Positions 22,132 through 33,909 of a stretch of 64,000 bases of DNA are shown one piece after another. Numbering within the stretch: position 1 is the first letter of the stretch; every line of letters begins with the position of its first letter. Below the pieces are notes generated by a model. That model was not told where the DNA came from and did no database searches. It saw nothing but the letters and a program-made list of their open reading frames with translations. The translations under genes and the position numbers were made by a program. Source of the stretch: Ceratothoa steindachneri (taxonomy: Eukaryota; Arthropoda; Malacostraca; Isopoda; Cymothoidae); contig OZ018322.1 of assembly GCA_963969495.1 (NCBI GenBank), forward strand, positions 157,882,848-157,946,847, read 5' to 3'.

Positions 22132-22663
22132 TAATTCCTTAAACCAATTGATGATTGCCAGGAAAACCAATGAACATCATAACATAGGAGTATATGCAAT
22201 ACCATGCAACGATTGCCATAAAGTATATATAGGGGAAACGGGGAGAAATCTAGACAAGAGACTGTATGAACACAAAAGAGATATTAGAGTGGGCAGCGAA
22301 AGCAGTGGAATATTTTGCCATGTTAGAGACTTGAATCATACGATCGATTTCAATGGAAGTAAAATGGTATTTAAATCGGCTAACTATGTTAAGAGAAGAA
22401 TCGTAGAATCGAGCTTGATATCGTCAGTTCCTAATTTGAATCTATCTGAGGGTCAATTTTCTTTTAATCCTGTAATAAGAAAGCAAATAAATAAAATAGT
22501 AAAATGTCAGCCCTTCAATATGTTTAGGTCTAACCTTCCCTCCAGATTACCCACAAGTAGGGGATTGGGGATAAGAGAGGGGATATTTCACGACCTGTTA
22601 TGCTTGTATGCATTTTTTTTTATATTTTCTATCCAGTGTCAGTTGAAAAAGGGTGTGAGATAG
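22094..22663 (+). CDS. Penelope-like element 1: GIY-YIG endonuclease domain (open frame, partial protein)
   Basis: The 189-residue open frame is the C-terminal endonuclease part of a Penelope-like element and would normally be fused to the RT just upstream. It carries IGVYAIPCNDCHKVYIGETG, holding the GVY and YIG strands and a Cys-x2-Cys pair, then R..LYEHKRDIR, LNHTIDFNGSKMVF, and the catalytic Glu in RRIVESSLI. Then comes PNLNLSEGQFSFNP, the usual tail. All expected active-site positions are present. The start at 22094 is only the first Met in the frame; the true protein would read in from the RT. With the RT broken, an independent function is unlikely. The family is known for nicking DNA at the integration site. 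Confidence 0.88.
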   Translation: MKKRVLILPLEYNNSLNQLMIARKTNEHHNIGVYAIPCNDCHKVYIGETGRNLDKRLYEHKRDIRVGSESSGIFCHVRDLNHTIDFNGSKMVFKSANYVKRRIVESSLISSVPNLNLSEGQFSFNPVIRKQINKIVKCQPFNMFRSNLPSRLPTSRGLGIREGIFHDLLCLYAFFFIFSIQCQLKKGVR

Positions 22664-22743
22664 ACTGAAACTGTTCTGAATTAAATTGTCTTCGGAAAAT
22701 GTGGTTTAATTCCTCATCTTTTCTTGCGATATTGCATAATTTT

Positions 22744-22746
<3 letters not shown>

Positions 22747-22809
<63 letters not shown>
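22747..22809. repeat. (TA)n microsatellite between the Penelope-like element and a MITE
   Basis: About 60 bp of perfect TA repeats. It follows the PLE 3' region (ending ATTTTCATCA) and directly precedes the MITE. Confidence 0.95.
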
Positions 22810-22811
<2 letters not shown>

Positions 22812-23101
22812 CAAGAGAAAGAAGAATTGGACACGAATGTGCAAATGAGACAAGAAACCGTAGTTTTTTAAAGGCAAGAGAAAGGGACATTAGAAGAACC
22901 CATCACCAAAGAGAGCAGAGGGCGGCACAGTGAAGGCGATCCTTTACTGAGAAGACTGAAATAACGCCAGGGGAAAAGTTTTTGAAAATTCCTCTGCTCT
23001 CTTTGATTCTGGGTTCCTCTAATATCTCTTTCTTTTGCCTTTAAAAACTACGGTTTCTAGTCTCATGTGCTCATTCACGTCCAATTCTTCTTTCTCTTGT
23101 A
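22810..23101. mobile_element. Foldback MITE with ~112-bp terminal inverted arms
   Basis: The left arm 22810-22922 and right arm 22991-23101 are inverted copies at close to 90% identity by eye, with a loop of about 68 bp. The ends are TACAAGAGAAAGAAGAATTG and its complement, and the termini and flanks are TA-rich, consistent with insertion into TA. Shared inner words are GAAACCGTAGTTTTT, AAAGGCAA and AAAGAGAGCAGAGG. There is no coding capacity. Transcribed, it would form a long hairpin. A Tc1/mariner-type parent would fit the TA context, but no parent is identified. Confidence 0.88.
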
Positions 23102-23245
23102 CTATATGTATTTATAATCAGCTATACAAGGTTTCCGCATCTTCCTTTCCCTCTTCAAATTTATTTGTAAGGCAAAAAATAAAAAAATAGCGTAGACCTG
23201 TAGTGGTTGTATTATCACCCGCAGAACCTGTATTTGCTCTTTCTT

Positions 23246-23248
<3 letters not shown>

Positions 23249-23290
<42 letters not shown>
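23249..23290. repeat. (TA)n microsatellite
   Basis: About 40 bp of perfect TA repeats. Confidence 0.95.
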
Positions 23291-23293
<3 letters not shown>

Positions 23294-23359
23294 GGGGATG
23301 AAAGAGATAAAAGTCTAGAAAATATTATATATACAGTTATATATACATATATCCTCTAA

Positions 23360-24400
23360 TGTACGTACGCGTCCTCCACTAGGTAAAAGTATGTTCACTT
23401 CCTAAGGGTAATCCGTTGATTACTAAGTATAAGAGTAAGATTTACTGCAGGGGCCGAAAACCAAAATATAATTTTCATAAGTCACTAGTTAATATATTTA
23501 CATATCGTAAAATACAGTTAATTTAAATAAAGGACAACTCTGGCAGAATACAAATTAATCGGCATTCTTGGAAAGTTAATCACTCGTTAATCAGTTATTA
23601 AATAGAATATTACAAAAATCAGTTAGACGGAAGGAATATGTAGTGGTCGGAAAGTAGGTCGATTAACGAGGGATAACAGCAAGGGTCATTTTACCTTAAT
23701 GGGATCAACTCGAGGAAGGCGAATCTTTTGCTGATTCGGCACGGGGAAATCTAGAAGGCCAATGCACGTGACCCTCGGCTGAATAGCCTGACGGTGACGA
23801 TGATGAAGAGGAGGAGGAAGGGGGACAAGACGAGTTCACGCTCCTCTTTAAAGAAGGACGATAGCACCTCTGCTCCAGAGAAGTGCAACCTCCAAAAATC
23901 GATACTGATTCGGCTCGGGGCAAATTCTCGCACGGGAAACTGAAGATCCTTGAGAGGGGGTTCCAGATGAGACGAGAGAATCCCAGCAAACCTTCTGGGA
24001 TGAAAAGGATTCGAGGCTTTCTCTGAACAGAGTAAGGCTTTAGAAAAGATATAGGCCTGCCTGGTGAGATCCAGCCTCGATGGTATAAGAGAATATCAGG
24101 CACTTGTGGAAACATACACGATCTGAACCGAAGGCGATGGGTTCTCAAACTCAATCAGCCAGTTATTTATATGACAGCCATTTTGGGGGTTTCTCCTCGT
24201 TAGCAGACTCAGACACCTGTCTGAACAACTCCGGCTACCAAAGGGATTAGCGTTTGTCGCCCGACTCAAGTCTTAATGACTTTTATGATGTGGCAGAGAA
24301 ACATGCGGCTAGCAGCCTCCAGACTACTAAGATTAGCGTTTGCTCGGTGGGATAAAAACTTCTAGCACGCACAAGTTAATTAACTGCGCCTGTGAAGCAG
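23360..24400 (+). repeat. R2 repeat, copy b
   Basis: Aligns loosely with 3480-4655 (see that entry). The GC-rich right part holds CGAGGAAGG and GATTCGGC words, a GATGATGAAGAGGAGGAGG tract, and a partial ~95-bp tandem near 24225-24350 sharing GATTAGCGTTTG. The 149-residue minus frame at 23705-24154 includes a poly-Ser run encoded by the purine tract and has no conserved domain, so I do not treat it as a gene. Confidence 0.33.
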
Positions 24401-26786
24401 CTGACAAGTATTCAAATTCTTTCTTGTTTTATTGGGGAAGTTATACTTAGAAAACAGAGAGTGGGAAGGAATTCATGGAACAAATTTAGGGGATATTCTT
24501 CCTTGGCTTCCCTTTGTCTTACACTCAGATTTACATACATGTCTTCTTTATCACCTTATATCCTTTCAGCTTTAGATCTTTAGGTATTTTTCTAACTGTC
24601 TGAGAGATAATTATTTAATTAATTCTAGATTGATTTCCACAGCAATGCAGAAAACAATTCAGTATATCTGTATTGAAGCCCGAATGATAGCTCTGTCCAC
24701 TATAAGTATTTTAGGAGGTTTACTACCACTTTTTTTTAGTCGTGGGCGAATCTTCATCTCACTATGTCGGTCGGTTGATCGGTGTCGTTTTGCTTTTTGG
24801 GGGGGAGGGAAGTAATAAATACTAACTATTTTTTCTAATAATATAATTGCCAAAGTCTTTCTAAGTTTAGCCGGTGTTTATTTTGGCAACAACTTTATAA
24901 CAATTCAGCCGATTCTAAAGAAATATTAAACCCTTATGTTGTTTTACATTTTATTTCGAATGATATAATGGGCTAGTTCCTCCCAAATTTAGTCCGGGGG
25001 TTATTAAAAGATTTTAAGGTTGTGAGGTCATAAATCAGAATAAGTGGGAACCTGCGACTTTTGGTCAGGAGACGCCGTTCTTGTTACAAGACCCTTGGTC
25101 TCTTTATATCCTTATATATTGGTTTAGTTTGCATATCCTGAATTTTTATTTTTAGTAATTTCTTCCTATCATAACCTTTGCCTAAAGAGAACTAAGATTT
25201 GCGCTCTATGTGCTTCTGTAAGTTCTTTATTTTTAATCATTTTACTTATTTAGTAAGTAGGATATTTATTACACCCTAGTTATAAACTTAAGCTGTATAA
25301 AGATTTTTTTGTATTAAATTCTAATTTTAATAAACATAACATTTTATTAATTACCGACCATTTAGTAAAATACTAAGGAATTAAAACATATTAACTCAAT
25401 ATTTTAACATTTCAGCCTTATTCACGTCATCATTATCATACATATATGTTTGAAAAATAAGATAAATTCTTAAAAGTCTGATTAAATATGTTAAATATAT
25501 AAATCTCTGACTGGTGCTTTATACTTTTGTCCAAGGGTGTATATAAAAATTATTATATAAAGGGTTATGAGTAACCAACATATACCAACTTGTTCTCGTA
25601 GAGCAACTAGAGTGTTATAAAAAAGACATAAACCAAGGCTACCCTTAGCGAGAGGGCAGATCCTTGATCCATAGCGACTACTACCCTTGTTTCCAAATTG
25701 CTTTTTCAGGGTTGAAAGCTCTGGTTACTTAAAACCCATTAAACCATTCTAACAACAACCTGCACGAATAAGAAATAGGAACGAAAAAGAAATATTTACT
25801 TAAAACTTAAACAAATAAGATTTCTCATATATCGTTGCATAGTAGCATTATCAAAAGAAAAGGAGGAATGCATGATAGAATTAAAAATTACGATATCAAT
25901 TTCTATAATGCAAGCTATAAAATCTATATAAGATCAAAATGGAATACTTTTATTCTAGCATTTACTCCGAGGACTGAAATAAAGAAAAAAAATAGTTAAC
26001 TTAAGCCCATATGAATAATGTAGAGGGGCCTGAGAAAGAAATGTTCTGGCTCCATACGAGTCGCAACTTTGAAAGCGCATCAGAAAGAAGGTCTCTGACC
26101 TAAACTTTTATGTTCGGTAAGCAAACAGGTTAGCTGGTATTAGCTTAGTTGTCGTTCCTCTAGTTAAAGACACAGCTACAACAGGAAGAAGAGATCACCA
26201 AAGCCACACTACCCCTATGAGATGCCCATAAGGATGGAGTAAAATATTTTATTTACTTGAGGTTGGAAAAGTTGCCCATGTGCTTTATAAACAATCATGT
26301 GAAATTATAATGTAATTGAAGCATTTGTTTGATCACCAACAATTTTAATTTATTGCGCATTTCATGTTTTAACGATCCCTTCGTCGATCAGGAGTTATCT
26401 AAGATGCTGGTATTTTAAGTATTTTATGCAAACAATTAATAGCTTAGTTGTTGCAGACTATGTAATTGAATACTATAGATTAACATTTAAGATTACGAAT
26501 GCATTGCATGTGATATTGACGATTTCGAAGGAAATGTTGAAAGATTGAACGTGTGAAATCTTGTTAGTATCCAATGCAAAACTAATCCGCCAAGCTCAGT
26601 GAGCATTTCAAAATGAGAGTAGGTTATTTTTTGCCGTTATCATCATTTTTGTGTGAAACTTGATATTAATAGTAAGTTAATACATATTGATATATGTAGG
26701 TAGGTTTTTGACAAATGATTGTGACAGTATTAATTTGATATTTCTTTTTCTTGCAGAAACTACTTTATAGTCTTACATTGTTTAGA
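24401..26786. other. AT-rich spacer, nothing recognised
   Basis: Short frames at 24392-24583 and 24630-24853 lack motifs. A TGTCGGTCGGTTGATCGGTG stretch with a following G run near 24763-24808 looks like old repeat DNA. No RNA gene is visible. Confidence 0.4.
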
Positions 26787-26814
26787 GTTTATACTTTCTT
26801 TAGAAAGTATAAAC
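26787..26814. repeat. Perfect 13-bp inverted repeat
   Basis: GTTTATACTTTCT, two T, then AGAAAGTATAAAC: the 13-bp arms are exact complements. It could form a hairpin or be a protein-binding palindrome, and it lies about 140 bp upstream of the AFam-2 remnant. Chance in AT-rich DNA is possible but not likely at this length. Confidence 0.85.
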
Positions 26815-26929
26815 CTTACTGATATTATGAAGGCATATATCTAAACACAATAGCAGACACTAAAAAAGGACGAGTATCTACCGTTTACCAAAGTATGAAA
26901 AAAGTTTGCATTGCTGTTGTACTCTTCCA

Positions 26930-28880
26930 ACCGCGACGCACAGAGGGGTGGTGAAACGTTTAGACAGCGCACTGAGAAATACACGGAAATCTTGAACCAT
27001 ACAAGGAACAGAAAGACAATGATATATTACAAGAAACAAATTAAACCATTCAGAGAAAACGCAAATAAACGCTTCGAGTTTAGCGAATTGAAATCTGTAG
27101 GTTTTGTCATGAAGTGAAACTTGGAAAGATCGAACAAAGAGTCACTCAAAGAAAAGATTTTCTAGGGGACCGGAGAGGAGACAGAAAGATGATTAGAAAA
27201 AGCATTAAATTTGTGGAAACAAGAAAGCTACAGAGAAAAATATCTAGGAACGTCTGAGAATCGATAAAGCACAACATTCACCAAGAAAAATTTAACCAAT
27301 GTTGCAATTCTGGAAGCTACAACGAGGAAGCTCGAACGGCGACAGTAAAAAGGTAAATAAAAATACACCGTATAACTGTAAAATTGATATAATCGACACG
27401 GAAGAGTAAACGTCAATGAATAATTATATCCAACCTTCGCTAAAGTGTGCTATAGAACAGGCGTCTTAGCTCGACAGCAGCCATTAATCTTTCATTTGTG
27501 CTACAAGGCATTGGTATTGTTTCTACAAATGATAGTTCCAAGCCATTGCTCATGGTAAAATTCGCCGTGAATGAAGTAGAACTCGTCATGGACTGACAAA
27601 ACTAGATAGCACTATGACAGACTTGCCAGGATTGTACTTCGATGGTCAAAGCATATAACGATCAATAATGTACTATACCCCGCAGGACAAGGCCACCGGA
27701 ACAGATATATATAGAATAGCACCTCAGCATTATCTGTGATACCGGTTTATTGTACTTTGCACACGGGACACTTTCAAGTGGATCAAACACAGTGATTTCC
27801 CAAATCATCTCTAAATCTTTGATTGCGCAAAGTGTGAATCCTGAAAGTATGAAAGTTACTGGATGGACGCGACCGCTGTCAACGCTGGATAAAATTCCAG
27901 AATAATCCGCAAGGTTGGAGAATTTTTACAAAAACCTAATTAATGGCTCATGAGCTTATTGCATTCTAACGAGCTGCCTCTCTAACAACTGTTTTAGCAT
28001 TTGGATGTAACAACAATTGGACCTCCCCATGTGTTTTTCCGAACCGATACGGAAATCTCTCAAATCCTACACGGGACTCAATAGAATATCTTTTGAACAT
28101 ATGTATATCTGCATTATAGCCATTGTCGCAGGCTAAGTTAAAGGACCTGAGCACAGTTTAGCGTTGATTGTGGCAGATGTGTCAAGCTGTCCGGAAAAGA
28201 TACTGTCCCTGTGATCTAGCATTACGGAAACCGAGATTATTGCACTAATAATAAAAGTTGGCCAATGCCAATAGATTCCTCCGGCTCTATCTTGCTATCC
28301 ATGTACTAACCAACAATACTAAAAATCTTGGCTTATTTATCATCGATTTCTACACCCCAACATAGTCACCCCTTAAACGCAACCACCTTGAAAATTGGAG
28401 CCAAACAACCGCACGGATGATGTTGAGAAGACTCTAACTCAGCTCCTTTGTAAGGTAAGTCTTTGACCCAGGAATTCGGCCAAACAGCTTCTGAGGGCAC
28501 CCATAAAACGTGCAATTAACCATGATTACAGATGATCTACCACATAATAGGAAGCTCGGGTTTAGAAGAATCATAAGAGTAAGAACTTATGTCTCTGCAA
28601 ACAAAATCCACAGGTTTATAGTGCCATCGCTGAAACTCGCCACGATCGAATAATAGGACATGGTCGATTGTCAAAGTTTGACCGTGACGAAGCCTGCAGC
28701 TGCAATGAATATGAGCGACAAAAAAGAATTGAACGACATGATTTCTGTTCTTATTTCACCCACTGTCCTCTTCCCTTGGTTCCTTCATAACACACAAGTG
28801 GTGGAAAGATGCGGGAAGTTAGTTACAGAATATTCAGCTGCTGTGTGAGGCGAGACGTCACGCCATGGAATTAATCGGGC
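26930..28880 (+). pseudogene. AFam-2 protein, copy a (decayed; uncharacterised arthropod repeat-encoded family)
   Basis: Fragments in shifting plus frames keep the family order: FRENANKRFEF (about 27046-27080), AAINLSFVLQGIGIVSTNDS (27480-27540), LYFDGQS (about 27630), SSGSNTVISQIISKSL, MDATAVNAG (about 27860), SLLHSNELPL and HLDVTTIGPP (27950-28030), and near the end ISVLISPTVLFPWFLHNTQV followed by VERCGKLVTEYSAAV (28735-28850). I remember the intact protein as carrying GCDGTxVNTG, LHANELPLRHLF, HLDGxTTGP and HTQAVERCVKLVTEAS in this order. It is non-functional, with many stops and frameshifts. The motifs resemble those of an RNase H-like nuclease or transposase, but that is inference. Confidence 0.72.
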
Positions 28881-28884
28881 TTGA

Positions 28885-30760
28885 GTCTAAACTTGACTAT
28901 AAATTCTGAATTAGCCATGCATGTACTGTATAACTAAAAATGTATCGTTAGTATAATAGTGTGCCAAAATAATAAAAAATATATATATATGGTGTGATGT
29001 TTACTCGTAATTTAAGTATTTAGAATATTCATCCAAATTGTGAAGTCCCAAGCAGGCTTTGCAGAAAGATTCTGAAAGAGAACCTCAATCGATAGAGCTT
29101 CGCCCTCCAATGAGTCATATTCTGATAAGAGTGAAAAATAATTGAAATTCTTTAATGAATTGAAAGATAAATTAACTAGACAAAAGGGCGTGACATAATG
29201 ATAAGCAACTTTAACCCCCCCTCCCCCTTGTAGTCAGTTCGAAGAAGAGCAAAACACCAGTTTATGATTGATGATTCTGTGAAGATAGCCTGACTTTCTC
29301 ATCAACAAATTTATTTCCAGCAACTACAGCATGCCAACTACCCCAAAAGAAGACAATCTTGACATCATCCTGACTGGTATCTGCAATAGTATCAGAATAA
29401 TACAAACTAGAATATGTGGAATTTCCAATGCTTTAATGGCAATTATAGCATTCTGTGACTGTGTATCGATCAAAAACTATATTGAAACTAGGCATTTACG
29501 TTACTCTTTTACCTAGTGTGATTCTGTGCCAAGTTTAACCGTGTAGACAGACGCAGCACCGAGAAGAGCGCCGCTCTCTTTAATAAGAAGAGAAAAAGCA
29601 TGAAAGCCTTCAGCAGTTTAGTAATTAGAGCTAGCTGTAAATACCGGCATGGCTACCCCTGTTGCTATTGCTATCGCGTGAAGGCATTCGTGCAACTACC
29701 TCGGAGGTGCTACTACTGCCACCTCTTCAGATAAAGCAAATCAGTCGTGTAGACGTGCAAAGTAGATTTTACCCGAAGCTTATGACAGTTGGTCTAAGGC
29801 TGTAAACGATAAGTCCATATCGTGTATGGCAAAGTGCCGCACCCCGCTTACTCGAAGCAAATATTTACTTGTGGTTAAATCTTCTCAAATGAAAAATTAT
29901 TAGTTATAAGCATTAATAAGAAGATAGCAAGAAAAAAGGCTAATTTTACTAGCCTCAATTGTAGGCGCTGCTACTGGAAGATGGTAAACTATGAAATAAA
30001 AATTCTTCAAGTGATTATGCATTTGTCCTAAAACTTCTTCAAAATCTGTTTATCCATTTTTGCTGTATTCCAACTGACGCCCTTATTTCCAGTTTCATCA
30101 GCCATCGTCTTTATTGCTCTGTATAAAGTCTTAAATGTTCTACTGTTTGTACCCCGCCGAAATTGAACATTTAACAACAAGCCGTAGTAATTCTGAGAGT
30201 ACGTTTCCACTGCAAGTCTCACATAGTTAATCTCTTGAAGTTTTCACTTATGCGCCTTAATTTGTACCCACCTATGTTGTTTACTCTCCAAATTGGGTCT
30301 CATTCAAATGATATTCCAGACTTATAACCACCTCTACTAAGACTAAAGAAAACTTTGATTTGGTTTCAAATATAAAAATGATAATTTGCCAAATTACCGG
30401 CCATTTATGCCTTATAGTTGTTGATATTTTAAATCTCTGCTTCCGTGACCCTCGCCATGTTCCGGGTCCGCCCGTAAACGCTCTACGTCACTATTATTAT
30501 ATTGGTTGCAAATTGTATCTTGTTGAGTCGTAGATGGGTCACGTTGGGTGACCCCAATAAACGGGCCTGCACACAATTTCTGTGATATATATTCATTAAT
30601 TCGGTAATTACCCTTCCTTTGCATGGCATGACAGAAGCAACGCCTGTTGACACAACTAGATCCCAATGAAAGCTCCAGCAAGAATATACTGCGTCAATCA
30701 TTACTAAAATACAGGCTCGTACAAGAAAGTGCAGGACACTTTCATGCGTTAGTTCGAATG
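28885..30760. other. Spacer, nothing recognised
   Basis: Contains a short (TA)n at 28979-28990 and a C-rich run at 29213-29227. Frames at 28660-28848 belong to the preceding pseudogene. Frames at 29331-29516 and 30028-30222 (minus) have no family I recognise. Confidence 0.4.
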
Positions 30761-30779
30761 TGAAAAAGTCCCCTACAAG

Positions 30780-31720
30780 AGCAGAATTCAGGACTGGGTG
30801 GACCAATTCGAGAATTATGGGACAGTAGAGAACCTCAATGCAGGCAGTGCAACCGTTCAAACCATTTGGGAAGCACCAGGAAGCGTACAGCCCAGCTGGT
30901 TGAGAGCGTGGGAGAGTCAGTTCAGCAGAGTCCAAAACGCTCTATGCGCAACCAAATTAAGTCCCTCGGTATATCCGGTGAGAATTGCAGGTGATTGCTA
31001 GTAATGGATGAAAAGACCTACCCATACAGAAAACAGACGAAGCAGACCGTTACAGCCTCAGACAAGAAGCAGATTAAGGCTATGGTAGTCAAGATAATGG
31101 GAAAGATTCAGGAGACCCCAATTTTTCTTAGCCTCATTTGCACCTCAGATGAAGCTGACTTCCATCGTGAAGGAAAGGTAAACTCGAAGACAAATGTTTT
31201 CGGGGGACTTCCAGACCAAATGAGATAGCCACCAAGCCCTTACACTCCATTAAGTGCAGGATATGGACTGCAATCTCAACAGTGGCTTCATCGGACCATT
31301 CATATTCGAGAAATCTTGCGCGACAGTGACAGTCAACAAGGCGCGGAATGTTAAGGTCCTTGAAACCTTCAAGAGGGAACTGCAGACCATGTTCCCATCG
31401 CTTATGGGGAAGTTTTTGTTCCAGCAAGATGGAGCAAGCTCTCACATCTCAAATCTGTCCCAAGATTGGTTAAAAGAAATATTGGTGGTAGTATGATGAA
31501 CCTCAAAACTCATTTTGACTGGGCACTTTACAGCCCAGATATTAGGCTCCCAGATTTCTTTCTCTGGGGATACCTTAAAGACAGAGTGTACGCATGGAGA
31601 CCCAGGACCATCATATAACTCAAAGAAGCCATCATAAAGGAGCTCAGAGTAACTAGTAGGTGGGTTTTTAAGGACGCCATGGTCAACTATGTACTGCGCC
31701 TCAAGAAATGCACATAGCTA
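30780..31720 (+). pseudogene. Tc1/mariner-superfamily transposase, decayed
   Basis: Pieces in all three plus frames follow the order of an arthropod Tc1/mariner-like transposase. A helix-turn-helix part is seen as NLNAGSATVQ..QSPKRSMRNQIKSLGIS (30835-30985). Then come YPYRKQTKQTVTASDKKQI, TSDEADFHREGKVNSKTNVF (first Asp at 31148-31150), a GGLPDQM stretch, GFIGPFIFEK, FLFQQDGASSH (second Asp at 31428-31430) and LYSPDIRLPDFFLWGYLKD (third Asp at 31538-31540). About 36 codons separate the second and third Asp, near the DD34-36D range. All three aspartates survive, but several frameshifts and stops destroy the frame. Terminal inverted repeats were not found. Confidence 0.85.
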
Positions 31721-31849
31721 AATGTGGGTCATCTCTAACACGTGCTCTAGAATGAAGAAGAAAGGTCCAAAGGCTCTCTTGTTTGGATATAATGTTTCTA
31801 AACACAAGGATTTCATTCAATCCTTGCAGAAATTTAAAAAATGAGGGCT

Positions 31850-33530
31850 ATCTAGTGTTGGGGACCGTTTTGGGGAGGTCACCTTGTATATACGCTCTAC
31901 AGAGTAGGACTTATGCAGCCCTCTTGCGAGACCTCCTTTGCGACTTCGAAGGTCCGTCCATCGTAGCTTTTTACCGAAATATATGCTTCCCGGGTTTGTG
32001 TTCTGGTCGCAAAGGCATTTTGTGAGACATCGTAGTTGCCCCAACCTCCTAATCTTGAATTTAAGGCCGATCCCACAAACCTTGTCGGGAACTTTTTGGA
32101 CGTCCCTTATCGCAATGTCGGGTAATTTTTGTCATACTTCGTCTTTGCGATTGTTTCCAGTAAAAGGGCCAGAGCTGTTTAGGTGCTTCTTCACTTCCGA
32201 AAACAATGTTTGTGTTGCTGGTATCAAGGACCTTTCCTCTGGATGTCTCATAAGCCTACAATTTATCACCCTTGATCCACTATCATCGTTGGGGCGCGCA
32301 ATCATTGTAGACAATCTCTAGGCGATGTTGTTCCAATTCTTCAACGATCCTTAACTCGTGTTCCCCCTCGAATTCTTCATTTTCGTCCAGCGAGATTTTA
32401 AACACTCCTCTCTTGTGTTCGCGGAAATCATCTACCATCTCATAAGGGTTATTTTCAACAACTTCGTGGTGTTCAATCTTAAGCCTAGTTCATGGACGCC
32501 TTTTGCCTCTTGCAATATTGATCTTACTCCAGAATTTGGTTGGGTTCAGCTCGGAATCGAATCCCTTGACAAATTGATCCCATCTAGCATTTGTTTCTAC
32601 TGCCGTAGCGGTGATTAGATCTTACTTAATCCGTTGCAGTCAGGCTCTATCACCTCTTTGAGGTCCAGTTTGTTCAATAGCCTCTCTCATTTCGACCGAA
32701 CGATTTTCAAGGTCTTTGAGTTGAGCCGTCCTGAGTGGATGCAGAAGGGATCTGGAAGTTGTTATGGGGACGTATTTCTTACCTTCCTTAACTAGTGCAT
32801 CCATTAGTTTATCAAATCCCAGGTCGATCTCCCTGAGAGTCGCATCGGAGAGTCCTTCCTGTTGGTACCCGGTTATATCATCCACATAAGCGTCCCAGTT
32901 GCCATTATTGAAATGTTTCCTTGCCGTGCAGCTTACCTGAATTGGGTCCAGCGATAAGGTCAAAACAACCATTGTGTGATCACTGGTCGTTGGAGTTCCT
33001 TTCTTCTCGAGGTAATTAAACTATAGGTCCTGTGTTTTGATTACGATATCGAGCTTGGTGACTCTATTCGTTCCAAAGTATGTTGCGAACTCTGGCCTAA
33101 TTCGAACGACTATTCTTTCTTTCAAGCAATCCATCCAGGTTTTTGCTTGTCATGTTAAAGTCGTTAGTATAGCCCGAAGCTCTACTGTAGGCGTTTAGAT
33201 CCCCCAGGAATATTGAATGATATTATCGCCTGAATACATTAAAGAAATTTTAGAAGGGCAAAAAGTCCCTTCTTAGAGGTTGGTACCCCGTCATCATTAT
33301 TAGATTCCCCATGGTAGCCCGAAAATCTGATTGCCTTGTAGGCTTCGTCCAACTCCTTGAGATTGCTAAATCTGATGTCGTTTCTGACAAAAATTTGGAC
33401 TCCGTCGTAGTTGATATCGTTGGTATTTTTTGCAATAACGGTGTAGTTGAAAAGCTTGATTTTGTTCGCTTCTGAGTCTATGATGATCTCGTTAAAAATA
33501 GTTATCTCGATATCCTCTTTCAAATAAGCG
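31850..33530 (-). pseudogene. J1 LINE copy A, ORF2 (endonuclease to RT palm), 3'-truncated
   Basis: Minus-strand ORF2 of a jockey-type element. The endonuclease start appears as YDGVQIFVRNDIRFSNLKEL (33239-33523). After broken frames, MVVLTLSLDPIQVS leads into NNGNWDAYVDDITGYQQEG (32640-32972). The linker continues as DQFVKGFDSELNPTKFWSKI and VVENNPYEMVDDFREH, which are standard post-endonuclease segments. The last recognisable part is the palm motif EVSQEGCISPTL (about 31880-31920), with a Gly-to-Glu change. The catalytic LADD block and everything after it are missing, and the sequence gives way to the Tc1/mariner remnant. Loss of the 3' end is unusual for a LINE, so a later deletion or insertion is likely. 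Confidence 0.78.
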
Positions 33531-33909
33531 TTGCAAAGAGAATGCCTCTTCTTATTCTAGCACGCCACATTGTGGCTAACTATCTTCAGTCTTTTGAGTT
33601 AATACATTATTTCAATGTTTTTCATCCACACGCAATCTTCAATCAGCCTTGTTGGTTACCCACTCGATAGGCAACTTTTCTCTCCCACTGCACCTCTTCT
33701 TGAATTCCTCTCTGGTGACTACGTGACACAGGTCATGTGGAATAACCAACGTGACACTAGTAATGATTTTATACACCTCGCATTCCGTGACCGTCCCTCA
33801 TATTCGTATTTTATGAGACCGCTCTTCATCCCCTGAATTAATTCTTCATTGGTTTCAGGGAAGGGTCTTTCTTCCAACGCGAAGAACCTCAAATTGAACC
33901 CATGATAGG

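Noticed and set aside
23705..24154. 149-codon minus frame with a poly-Ser run
   Set aside because: Located in the GC-rich R2 repeat, the poly-Ser comes from a GAGGAGGA tract, and there is no domain or conserved neighbour.
30412..30935. Overlapping minus frames (89 and 150 codons) near the Tc1/mariner remnant
   Set aside because: Partly antisense to the transposase remnant, with no recognisable content of their own.
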